Shown here piece by piece: positions 1-6,000 of a stretch of DNA of 6,350 bases (position 1 is its first letter; each line of letters opens with the position of its first letter). The DNA comes from an uncultured Verrucomicrobiota bacterium (GTDB lineage Bacteria; Verrucomicrobiota; Verrucomicrobiia; Methylacidiphilales; Verrucolacustridaceae), in assembly GCA_903905395.1 (NCBI GenBank), contig CAIVGD010000380.1, positions 1 to 6,350 of the forward strand. Reading direction: 5' to 3'. A model generated the notes under the pieces. That model had not been told where the DNA came from, did not search any database, and saw nothing but the letters and a program-made list of their open reading frames with translations. The translations under genes and the position numbers were made by a program.

Positions 1-201
1 CTGCGAAACCGGTGCGCAGATCAGACCCCTCCCCTCCCGTGCCATGAAATTAATCAACGCCGGCGTCACACTCCTCGCCGCCAAAATCAGATCTCCCTCG
101 TTCTCCCGCTGTGCATCGTCGGTCATTATCACCATCCGGCCTCGCCGCATCGCGGCAATCACATCCTCTATCTTGTCTGCGCCCTGGGGTTTCTTCTTCA
201 T
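1..201 (-). CDS. ribB: 3,4-dihydroxy-2-butanone 4-phosphate synthase, N-terminal part (cut by window edge)
   Basis: This enzyme converts ribulose 5-phosphate to 3,4-dihydroxy-2-butanone 4-phosphate plus formate, supplying the four-carbon unit of riboflavin in the cytoplasm. The visible 67 residues start at ATG 201-199 and run open to the left edge. They contain the family's N-terminal signature: a hydrophobic strand VIMTDDAQRENEGDL at about residues 24-38, then LILAA, then NFMAREGRGLICAPVS at about 51-66, the usual 'INFMA..GRGLIC' block. The RENEGD loop, which contributes to Mg2+ and substrate binding in the family, is intact. The two positions before it, usually acidic (DDEDRENEGD), are Ala30-Gln31 here. 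The start overlaps the alaS stop (ATGA), and a GAGAGG ribosome-binding sequence lies six bases upstream inside alaS, which fixes the start. It could be a stand-alone RibB or the front half of a RibBA fusion; the window ends too early to tell. Family assignment is firm. Confidence 0.9.
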   Translation of the reverse strand, partial: MKKKPQGADKIEDVIAAMRRGRMVIMTDDAQRENEGDLILAARSVTPALINFMAREGRGLICAPVSQ

Positions 202-2987
202 GCCGAACCTCTCAGCGCCGACTTCACCAGTTTCTCCACAGCCGCCATCGCTTTCGAAAGTCCCGCCGCATCCGAGCCCGACCCCTGCGCCATATCAGGC
301 CGACCCCCACCCTTCCCCGCCACCTCGGCCGCCGCCGCCTGAACCATCTTCCCTGCCGACACCTTCTTCGCTGCTTCCGGCGTGCACAAAGCCAACATCG
401 GCACCCGATCTCCATCTTTCCCAATCAAAAACAACACCGCTTCCCCTTCCCGCTTCAACCGATCCGCCAAGACAGTCAAATACCCGTTGGGAATTTCACC
501 CGCATCCACCGCCAGCCACTTAATCCCGCCCAAAACTTCCCCGCCGGCCCACCGAGTTTTTGCCTCCTGCTCCGCTCTTTTCTGCATCTCCGCCATCCGA
601 TCTTTCCCCGCCTGCTTGTCCCCCTCCCTCAACGCTTCCTCCGCCTGCGCCAGTTCCTGATCCCGTTTTTTAACCAGATCCCACAACTGTTCAGGTGATT
701 CTTTCCCGCTTCCCATGGAAAAATTCACCACACCCGCCTTTCTCTGATTCAGCCCTTCACCTTTTGCCTTTTGCCTTTGTATTTCCGCTTGGCACCAATC
801 CGCGAGCGCCACCCCCGCCACCGCTTCGATCCGGCGTACCCCTGCCGCAATCGCCGATTCCCCCACAATTTTCACCGCCCCCAGCAACCCGCTCGACTTC
901 GCGTGGGTTCCTCCACACAGCTCCTTCGAAAATCCCCCGATGTCCACCACCCGCACGGTCGCCCCATACTTGTCCCCAAAAAACTGGAGAATGGTGGAAT
1001 CATCCTTCACCTCCGCGAACGCTCTTTCCGTGCAGACCACTGGCACATTCGCCTTCGTCTTCGTCTCCACCAACGCTTCGATCTTCTCCATCTCCTCCGT
1101 CGTCAACCCGCGCAGATGCGAAAAATCAAACCGCAACCGATCCGGCCCCACATAGGAACCCTTCTGCCGCACGCCTCCTCCACAAACTTCCCGCAAAGCC
1201 CAGTGCAGCAGATGCGTCGCCGTGTGATGAACCTCTATTCTCCTCCGCCTTTCCCCATCCACCTTCACCCGCACCGGCAGTTTCACCTCTTTCGAATCAA
1301 TCACCCGCTCCGTCACGTGGACTGGTATTCCCCCCACACCTCGCACGGTCGCCACCACCTTCACCTTCCCCCCGTCCCACTCCATCCATCCCGTGTCCCC
1401 TGTCTGCCCACCCATCTCCGCGTAAAAAGGAGTCGGCGAAAAATAAACCCTGCCCTTCGCCTGATTCTGTCCGGATTCGGGAAGCGGCTCCACCTCCAGC
1501 ATCTCCACCTTCCCCTCCTCCATCCTTTCATACCCCGTGAAGAGAGTCGGGAAGCTCGGCCCCGTGGAATCTTCCACCTTGATCGTGGATTTCGACTGCG
1601 ACTGCCTTGCCCTTTGCCGTTGGCCCTCCATCGATTTCTCAAATCCAGCCACCTCCACCCCCATCCCCCTCTCCCTCGCCAGCAACTGCGTCAGATCCAG
1701 CGGAAATCCGTAGGTGTCGTAGAGATTGAACGCATCCTCCCCACGAATCAGCTTCCCCCGTTCCAAAGTCAGTTTATCAAAGATCGCCAACCCCCTCTCC
1801 AGCGTTTTCGAAAAAGAAGCCTCCTCGCCCGCCAAGACCGCTCGGATGTCCTTCTCGTGAGTCCTCAACTCGGGAAAAGCGTCCCCCATCGTACGGATCA
1901 CAGGGACGGACAGCTCGGAGAGAAATCCCTCCGGTAGTTTCAATCGCCTTCCGAACATCACCGCCCGCCTCAGAATCCGGCGGAGAACATAATTCCTTCC
2001 CTCATTCCCAGGCACGATCCCATCGGCGATCGAGAACGAAAGGGTGCGCACGTGATCCGCCAGCACCCGAAAAATACAGTCGTTCATCTCATCCCCGCTT
2101 ACGTCCTCCCTCTTCTTGGGAACCCGGGCTCCGTACGGATGTCCGGACTCCTTCTGAATTTCCGCAAAGATCGGGGCAAACAGGTCGCTGTCATAATTGG
2201 AAGGTTCCTTCCGGAAATCTTTGAATCCATCGGAGGTCGCAAAAATTCCCGCCACCCGCTCCAGTCCCATCCCGGTATCCACGTGCCGTTCTGGAAGGGG
2301 TTTGAACTTCCCGCCCGGTTCGGCGTTGAACTGGATGAAAACCAGATTCCAGATTTCCAGACAGCGCGAATCCCCCTTATTCACCAACTTGCCTTTCGTT
2401 TTTCCTTCGGGTGTGAGGTCCACATGCACTTCGGAGCACGGCCCGCACGGACCCGTCTCTCCCATCATCCAAAAATTATCCTTCGCACCCCCCATGACGA
2501 CATGGACCGCCGGATCGAGCCCGGCCTTCTTGAACTTCTCCGTCCAGCATTCGTGGGCCTCGACATCAAATTCGGATGGATCCCCCAGACCCGGTTTGTA
2601 CACCGTGGCGTAAAGTCGTGCGGGCGGAAATTTCCAAACCTCCACCAAAAGTTCCCACGCCCAATCGATCGCCTCTTTTTTAAAGTAATCCCCGAACGAC
2701 CAGTTCCCCAGCATCTCGAAAAAAGTGTGGTGATAGGTGTCGAAACCCACGTCCTCCAGATCATTGTGTTTTCCACCCGCGCGGATGCACTTCTGGGTGT
2801 CGGCGGCGCGGGCCGGCTTGTGCGGAAATTTGGCTTGGCCAAGAAAGATGGGGACGAACTGATTCATCCCCGCGTTGGTGAAAAGGAGATTGGGCGAGGT
2901 CGGCATCAAACTGGCGGAAGGCACGATCGCGTGACTCTTCCCACGGAAGAAATCCAAGTACCCTTTTCTCACTTCAGCCGATTTCAT
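198..2987 (-). CDS. alaS: Alanyl-tRNA synthetase (AlaRS)
   Basis: AlaRS charges tRNA-Ala with alanine and hydrolyses mischarged Ser- or Gly-tRNA-Ala. The 929-residue protein has every expected part. The class II catalytic core occupies about residues 1-260, with motif 1 near FFRGKSHAIVPSASLMPTSP (13-32), motif 2 CIRAGGKHNDLEDVG with Arg69, GETGPCGPCSE (176-186) and motif 3 DTGMGLERV (237-245). A helical tRNA-recognition domain (about 300-460) contains GRNYVLRRILRRAV. The editing domain has zinc ligands in HTATH (His588, His592) and CGGTH (Cys691, His695). A charged linker (about 735-815) leads to the C-Ala domain, which carries GGGRPDMAQGSG (893-904). The length slightly exceeds the usual 860-890. 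ATG 2987 is the first possible start, because an in-frame TGA lies six codons upstream. No Shine-Dalgarno sequence precedes it. The stop overlaps the ribB start, implying co-transcription. No catalytic residue I could check is missing. Confidence 0.99.
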   Translation of the reverse strand: MKSAEVRKGYLDFFRGKSHAIVPSASLMPTSPNLLFTNAGMNQFVPIFLGQAKFPHKPARAADTQKCIRAGGKHNDLEDVGFDTYHHTFFEMLGNWSFGDYFKKEAIDWAWELLVEVWKFPPARLYATVYKPGLGDPSEFDVEAHECWTEKFKKAGLDPAVHVVMGGAKDNFWMMGETGPCGPCSEVHVDLTPEGKTKGKLVNKGDSRCLEIWNLVFIQFNAEPGGKFKPLPERHVDTGMGLERVAGIFATSDGFKDFRKEPSNYDSDLFAPIFAEIQKESGHPYGARVPKKREDVSGDEMNDCIFRVLADHVRTLSFSIADGIVPGNEGRNYVLRRILRRAVMFGRRLKLPEGFLSELSVPVIRTMGDAFPELRTHEKDIRAVLAGEEASFSKTLERGLAIFDKLTLERGKLIRGEDAFNLYDTYGFPLDLTQLLARERGMGVEVAGFEKSMEGQRQRARQSQSKSTIKVEDSTGPSFPTLFTGYERMEEGKVEMLEVEPLPESGQNQAKGRVYFSPTPFYAEMGGQTGDTGWMEWDGGKVKVVATVRGVGGIPVHVTERVIDSKEVKLPVRVKVDGERRRRIEVHHTATHLLHWALREVCGGGVRQKGSYVGPDRLRFDFSHLRGLTTEEMEKIEALVETKTKANVPVVCTERAFAEVKDDSTILQFFGDKYGATVRVVDIGGFSKELCGGTHAKSSGLLGAVKIVGESAIAAGVRRIEAVAGVALADWCQAEIQRQKAKGEGLNQRKAGVVNFSMGSGKESPEQLWDLVKKRDQELAQAEEALREGDKQAGKDRMAEMQKRAEQEAKTRWAGGEVLGGIKWLAVDAGEIPNGYLTVLADRLKREGEAVLFLIGKDGDRVPMLALCTPEAAKKVSAGKMVQAAAAEVAGKGGGRPDMAQGSGSDAAGLSKAMAAVEKLVKSALRGSA
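208..213 (-). promoter_or_regulatory. Shine-Dalgarno sequence of ribB inside the alaS 3' end
   Basis: GAGAGG on the minus strand ends six bases before the ribB ATG (201-199), good spacing for 16S rRNA pairing. It lies inside the last codons of alaS. It supports this ATG as the true ribB start and allows either fresh initiation or re-initiation after alaS stops in the ATGA overlap. alaS, the dismutase gene and the 638-residue gene lack a comparable site. Confidence 0.6.
762..775. repeat. Two tandem TTTTGCC heptamers within alaS
   Basis: Plus-strand TTTTGCC occurs twice in direct tandem, followed by a partial third unit (TTTG) and preceded by the related CTTCACC. On the coding strand it encodes part of QRQKAKGEG, residues 737-745 of AlaRS, at the junction between the editing domain and the C-terminal linker. 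Seven-base units shift the reading frame with each copy, so gain or loss of one unit would break alaS. The position in a poorly conserved linker suggests tolerated slippage or insertion of an intergenic-type repeat. Confidence 0.5.
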
Positions 2988-3001
2988 AGAACTAGTTGAC
3001 C

Positions 3002-3030
3002 ATCATATCAAAACCCAGCCCCCACGCCAA
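3002..3030 (-). promoter_or_regulatory. Candidate sigma-70 promoter for alaS-ribB
   Basis: On the minus strand TTGGCG (3030-3025) and TATGAT (3007-3002) are separated by exactly 17 bases. They match the -35 consensus TTGACA at 4 of 6 and the -10 consensus TATAAT at 5 of 6. Transcription would start near 2995, leaving a leader of only about eight bases before ATG 2987. This fits the absence of a Shine-Dalgarno sequence at alaS. The match is good, but it was found by eye and has no experimental support. Confidence 0.4.
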
Positions 3031-3041
3031 GCCCTGCTCTA

Positions 3042-3062
3042 GCTGGGGGTCTAACCCCAAGC
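3042..3062. repeat. Small inverted repeat (hairpin) in the alaS/SOD spacer
   Basis: GCTGGGG, loop GTCTAA, then CCCC(A)AGC form a seven-pair stem with one bulged A. It lies 12 bases upstream of the candidate alaS -35 box and about 130 bases before the dismutase start. It has no T-tract and sits between divergent genes, so it is not a sensible terminator. It could be an operator for either gene or a chance palindrome. Confidence 0.35.
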
Positions 3063-3075
3063 GCCCTTCTTCTGG

Positions 3076-3095
3076 CTTAAACTTCAACTTAAACT
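3076..3095. repeat. Direct repeat CTTAAACT, 12-base period
   Basis: CTTAAACT occurs at 3076-3083 and again at 3088-3095, separated by TCAA. The 12-base period is close to one helical turn, so two protein subunits could bind the same face. The copies lie between the divergent alaS and dismutase genes. Equally, this may be part of the degenerate short-repeat sequence that continues downstream (CCCTTAACCCC, TGAATCCC, TTAATCCC). Confidence 0.35.
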
Positions 3096-3194
3096 CGCGG
3101 TCCTCCGCCCCCTTAACCCCTGAATCCCTTAATCCCTTTTCTCTCCCCTCCCTTCCCTCTTGATTCTTCGTCGCTCGATAGACCATCATGTCTC

Positions 3195-3902
3195 ATGACC
3201 AACCTATCCCGCCGCTCCCTCCTCAAACTGCTCCTCGGCTCCACTTTTGCCTCTCGGATTTTTGCCGGCTCCACCTTCGCCCAAACCTCACCCGCCCAGA
3301 ACAAAGCCTCCAATGCTGTTCCTTCAGGTCCTTTCACTCTTCCCCCTTTGCCCTACCCCCCATCCGCCCTCGAACCTTTCATCGATGTGGAAACCATGAC
3401 CCTCCATCACGACAAACATCACGCCGCCTACGTTAACAACCTCAACAAAACCCTCGCCCCCTACACCGACCTCCAGAAAAAATCGCTCGAAGAGCTTTTG
3501 GGCAATCTCGATGCCGTACCCGCCGACATTCGCACGACCGTCCGCAACAATGCCGGCGGCCACTCCAACCACTCCATCCTTTGGAAAACCCTCAGCAACC
3601 CAGGAAAGAAACCGGAAGGCAAACTAGCCAAAGAGATTGATGAAGCTTTCGGCAGTTACGAAAAGTGGAAAGAGCAGATGACCAAAACCGCTATGGGAAT
3701 TTTCGGAAGCGGCTGGGCCTGGTTCGGTCGGGGCAAAGACGGAAAACTCTTCATCGAACCCTTCCCCAACCAGGACTCCCCCCTCCTAACCGGTCGCACT
3801 CCCATCTACGGCATCGACGTATGGGAGCACTCGTACTACCTCAAACACCAAAACCGCCGCGCCGATTATGTCAAAACCTGCGTTGAAATCACCGGTTGGT
3901 AG
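3195..3902 (+). CDS. sodA: Exported Fe/Mn-family superoxide dismutase, Mn-type, with Tat signal
   Basis: This enzyme dismutates superoxide to oxygen and hydrogen peroxide. Residues 4-10 read LSRRSLL, a twin-arginine motif, followed by a short hydrophobic stretch and an Ala-rich end near residue 29. That points to export of a folded, metal-loaded enzyme by the Tat system. The mature part opens with FTLPPLPYPPSALEPFID. The four metal ligands are visible: His71 (in TLHHDKHHAAYVNN), His126 (in GGHSNHSILW), Asp208 and His212 (in GIDVWEHSYYLK). Tyr79 is the gateway tyrosine. Gly-Gly before His123 and Gln193 in NQDSP are the Mn-type arrangement rather than the Fe-type, though cambialistic use cannot be excluded. 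The protein stops at ITGW, a little short of the usual end beyond 'VVNW'. The start at 3195 places the Tat motif at the N-terminus; there is no Shine-Dalgarno sequence. It converges on the next gene with nine bases between. Confidence 0.96.
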   Translation: MTNLSRRSLLKLLLGSTFASRIFAGSTFAQTSPAQNKASNAVPSGPFTLPPLPYPPSALEPFIDVETMTLHHDKHHAAYVNNLNKTLAPYTDLQKKSLEELLGNLDAVPADIRTTVRNNAGGHSNHSILWKTLSNPGKKPEGKLAKEIDEAFGSYEKWKEQMTKTAMGIFGSGWAWFGRGKDGKLFIEPFPNQDSPLLTGRTPIYGIDVWEHSYYLKHQNRRADYVKTCVEITGW

Positions 3903-3911
3903 TCCTGAACA

Positions 3912-5828
3912 TTATTTAGGCAGTGCTACCGCTGGATCAAAACACTGAATGTCCCCAGCAGAATCCATCTCAATTCCATAAACCTCGATTTCATTATTTT
4001 TAATCTGGTCACTCTGCACCCGTCCCTCATTCATAAACTTAACACGATAGCCTTTTTTGATAAGCGGCTTCTCTTTCACAGTATTTGCGTTCGGCCCTGA
4101 GTAAGTATCTCCATAGGAATCCATCACAAAAACCAGAGGAGACTTGATCAAGCACTTGATATAAAGCGGGTCTTTTCGATGCCCATAAGAGTCCATTCCA
4201 CGAAGGTAAAATACATCAAATGTTTCCTCCCTCATATTCTGCGCGGGTTTTCCTTTATTCATCCCATCCCCCTGACCTGCGGCTACTCCCCCCACAATTT
4301 CCCCACCACTCACGACCTTGTCCACCACCCCCTCAATCACCACAAATTTCCCTTTAAATTCTCCACCCTTGTTGTCGGCAAAGATTTTTGCGAGCCCTTC
4401 AGCGGTTATTTCCCTGCGATAAGTTGTAGTTGTAGTTGTAGTTATAATTGACTTACCACCTGAGCTAGCGGTGATGACAATCAGCTCATTCCCATCGCCG
4501 GATTTAACTTTGATACCAGCAAAGCCACCAGCGCTCAGACCATTTTGGAATATTGCTTTCATAGCCTCGGAGAAAGCAGGCCCTAAAGGTTCTGGGATCA
4601 CTATTCTCCCCAAGGAAACCTTATCTGGCGTAAACTCCTGCCAGGATGCTGGGCTTGGTGTTTTCCCTTCGAAAACAAAACTCACTGGCAAAGGAATGCC
4701 CAAAGCCGTTGCCGGTTGTTTCCATATCCAACGCTCCTTTGCCACCCATAACTTCCCCTCTTTTAGTTTTCCCTTAAACATCCCTACGGTCTCCTCCGAC
4801 GGGGGGAGAGAGGCAAGGAGTCCGCAGACAAATTCTTGGCTTGGCACTCGGAATTCCATGCTGGGAAGAAAATAGACCGGCTTGACGCTGTTCTTGGCAA
4901 AGGTGACCACCCTCTCCATGGCTGGAGAAACCGAAAGCGCCACCGGTTCCCCCTTGCCGCCCGCTGGCCACCAGATTGCCACTAACCCCGCCAAGATCGC
5001 CAACCCCACCACTACGAAAACGATTCCGCCCAAAAATGCCCCCTCCCGAAACCGCGTTAAACCGCTTGAAGTAAAACTCATCCCTATGAGAAATCCAAAG
5101 AAAGACACCAAGAGAACACCTGCTGTAGCCCAGACAATTAAATCATCTGGCACAAGTCTAGGCTGAATTTCATTTAGCTTCACCAAGTCTGGAAGTGGGC
5201 CGCCCCTTTCCTTTCCCAGCACTTGAGATAGCATGGCCAAAACATCACGAACCTTGAGCTCATCTCCCACCTTCAGCTCTAAAAACTTCTGCCCTTGCTC
5301 TCTGATTTTGGATAGATCTTCTTCACTTCTAGCCTTTTGAAAATCTGCCGCATCCTTTAACCATTCATTAACCTTACCCTCCTCCTGCTTGATTCTTACA
5401 TCCTCTGCCTTCTTTTCTTCATACTGCCTTTTGGCATCCGCTTCCTCCGCGGGTTTTCTTATATCCTTCCACTTTTGTAGGGTGGCTGCCGAAGCTTCTG
5501 GCCTTTGCTTCAGTTCCGCCGGCAAGGATTCCAGTAGCTGGATCGCCTGATCCACATCCTTCAACTGGTAAACGACTCCGGATTCAGGAAACTTTGGCAA
5601 AAGAGCCACTACATCGTTTTTAGGAAAGAGGGCCAGCCCCCCCTTGGTGGTATCAAACTCAATTTTATCTCCGACTATTTTTGCCATTTTAACTTCCCGC
5701 TCTTCCACCACCCCCGTGCTTCCCTTGATCAGCGCCGTTTTCAGAAACGGCGAATCCAAATCCATCGGCACTCCAGCCCACAGAGCAGTCGAGCCAAGGT
5801 AAAGGCCGAGAAGCAGTGCTCGATACAT
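3912..5828 (-). CDS. Exported membrane protein of unknown function with possible OB-fold C-terminus
   Basis: I do not recognise this 638-residue protein. A hydrophobic signal peptide (residues 1-18, MYRALLLGLY onward, ending ALWA) suggests Sec export. Residues 45-125 form a compact segment containing GLALFPKNDVVALLPKFPE and ESLPAELKQRPEAS. Residues 120-180 are highly charged and helical, probably coiled coil. Two membrane segments follow at about 230-250 and 264-287, joined by a short Arg/Glu-containing loop. The rest (about 290-638) should share the compartment of the N-terminal part, presumably the periplasm. Near 475-505, AEGLAKIFADNKGGEFKGK followed by FVVIEGVV resembles the start of tRNA_anti-like (PF12869) OB-fold domains; this is recalled similarity only. 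Residues 463-469 are seven threonines from a DNA microsatellite. ATG 5828 is the first possible start, since TAA lies two codons upstream; there is no Shine-Dalgarno sequence. Its 3' half is visibly more AT-rich than alaS. The gene appears to be transcribed alone. Confidence 0.85.
   Translation of the reverse strand: MYRALLLGLYLGSTALWAGVPMDLDSPFLKTALIKGSTGVVEEREVKMAKIVGDKIEFDTTKGGLALFPKNDVVALLPKFPESGVVYQLKDVDQAIQLLESLPAELKQRPEASAATLQKWKDIRKPAEEADAKRQYEEKKAEDVRIKQEEGKVNEWLKDAADFQKARSEEDLSKIREQGQKFLELKVGDELKVRDVLAMLSQVLGKERGGPLPDLVKLNEIQPRLVPDDLIVWATAGVLLVSFFGFLIGMSFTSSGLTRFREGAFLGGIVFVVVGLAILAGLVAIWWPAGGKGEPVALSVSPAMERVVTFAKNSVKPVYFLPSMEFRVPSQEFVCGLLASLPPSEETVGMFKGKLKEGKLWVAKERWIWKQPATALGIPLPVSFVFEGKTPSPASWQEFTPDKVSLGRIVIPEPLGPAFSEAMKAIFQNGLSAGGFAGIKVKSGDGNELIVITASSGGKSIITTTTTTTYRREITAEGLAKIFADNKGGEFKGKFVVIEGVVDKVVSGGEIVGGVAAGQGDGMNKGKPAQNMREETFDVFYLRGMDSYGHRKDPLYIKCLIKSPLVFVMDSYGDTYSGPNANTVKEKPLIKKGYRVKFMNEGRVQSDQIKNNEIEVYGIEMDSAGDIQCFDPAVALPK
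4423..4446. repeat. Hexanucleotide microsatellite in the 638-residue gene
   Basis: Plus-strand GTTGTA occurs three times in tandem (4423-4440), followed by a fourth, imperfect copy GTTATA (4441-4446). On the coding strand it gives alternating ACT and ACA codons and a seven-threonine run at residues 463-469, just before the possible OB-fold segment. Six-base units keep the frame, so copy-number change would only lengthen or shorten this linker by two threonines at a time. Confidence 0.75.
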
Positions 5829-5836
5829 AATTTAGA

Positions 5837-5847
5837 ATTAAGGGATT
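5837..5847. repeat. 11-base word shared with the alaS/SOD spacer
   Basis: ATTAAGGGATT here is the exact reverse complement of AATCCCTTAAT at 3123-3133. Both copies lie upstream of a gene. Here it ends about nine bases before the ATG of the 638-residue gene. It may be a shared regulatory word or part of a genome-wide short repeat family. Confidence 0.4.
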
Positions 5848-5876
5848 ACCGCTTCTCTTACAACCTAATCCTCACC

Positions 5877-5953
5877 TTCGCACTTCCCTGCCCGTCCACG
5901 GCTATCTCCCGCGTCCGCGCGATCGCGGGATTCGCACTTTCGGACTTTCGCAC
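5877..5953. repeat. Three TTCGCAC direct repeats
   Basis: TTCGCAC occurs at 5877-5883, 5931-5937 and 5947-5953. The last two are joined by ACTTTCGGACTTTCG-like units, giving an eight-base tandem pattern (ACTTTCGG, ACTTTCGC). No gene is present. The pattern resembles degenerate intergenic microsatellite sequence rather than a regulator site, since the spacing between the first and second copies is long. Confidence 0.5.
5907..5930. repeat. GC-rich inverted repeat, possible weak transcription end
   Basis: TCCCGCG (5907-5913) and CGCGGGA (5924-5930) form a perfect seven-pair stem with a ten-base loop. An alternative ten-base palindrome, CGCGATCGCG, overlaps it at 5918-5927. It sits about 60 bases past the helicase stop and about 80 bases before the 638-residue gene, a plausible boundary between the two. 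No T-tract follows on the minus strand, so it is not a standard intrinsic terminator. Confidence 0.45.
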
Positions 5954-5979
5954 CTCTTGAAATTCCCCAATCCAAAATT

Positions 5980-6000
5980 AAAAATCCATCATCAAAAATC
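5980..6000. repeat. A-rich direct repeat spanning the helicase stop codon
   Basis: AAAAATC occurs at 5980-5986 and 5994-6000, each followed by a similar CAT-type continuation. The second copy covers the last codons and supplies the TGA stop of the DinG-like gene (5994-5992). Similar degenerate words (CCAAAATTAAAAATCC) continue leftward. This looks like intergenic repeat sequence that has reached the 3' end of the gene. Confidence 0.4.

Larger units (their letters stand above)
2988..3194. other. Divergent intergenic spacer between alaS and SOD
   Basis: This 207-base spacer separates two genes transcribed away from each other, so it should hold both promoters. The alaS side has a candidate promoter, a hairpin and an eight-base direct repeat. 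The dismutase side, about 3100-3160, is strongly pyrimidine-rich on the plus strand and carries repeated (T)(T/G)AATCCC words. I could not find a convincing -10/-35 pair or a ribosome-binding site for the dismutase, and I see no coding signal or RNA gene. Confidence 0.6.
5829..5991. other. Repeat-rich intergenic spacer
   Basis: This 163-base spacer lies between two minus-strand genes and should carry the end of the helicase transcript and the promoter of the 638-residue gene. It holds an 11-base word shared with the alaS/SOD spacer, three TTCGCAC heptamers, a GC-rich inverted repeat and an A-rich repeat near the helicase stop. I could not find a convincing promoter for the 638-residue gene: the best -35-like TTGTAA (5863-5858) has only a poor -10 partner. 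I see no RNA gene or coding sequence. Confidence 0.6.

Noticed and set aside
44..698. Two overlapping plus-strand open frames at the left end
   Set aside because: They are Pro/Ser- and Arg/His-rich shadow translations opposite ribB and the C-Ala end of alaS.
771..1937. Long open frame on the plus strand (388 codons)
   Set aside because: It is antisense to alaS. Its His/Arg/Pro/Leu-rich translation shows no family motif, as expected from the complement of a GC-biased gene.
2052..2999. Long open frame on the plus strand (315 codons)
   Set aside because: It is antisense to the most conserved part of alaS (motifs 1-3), and its translation resembles no protein family.
3042..3062. Hairpin considered as a transcription terminator
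   Set aside because: It lies between divergent genes and has no T-tract on either strand.
2992..3337. Minus-strand open frames across the alaS/SOD spacer
   Set aside because: They have no start context and translate the purine-rich complement of the repeats; the longer one runs antisense into the dismutase signal peptide.
3903..3911. Terminator between the converging SOD and 638-residue genes
   Set aside because: The gap is only nine bases and I could see no hairpin with a T-tract in or beside it.
5918..5927. CGCGATCGCG considered as a cyanobacterial HIP1 site
   Set aside because: It contains GCGATCGC, but a single copy is uninformative and nothing else in the window points to a cyanobacterium.
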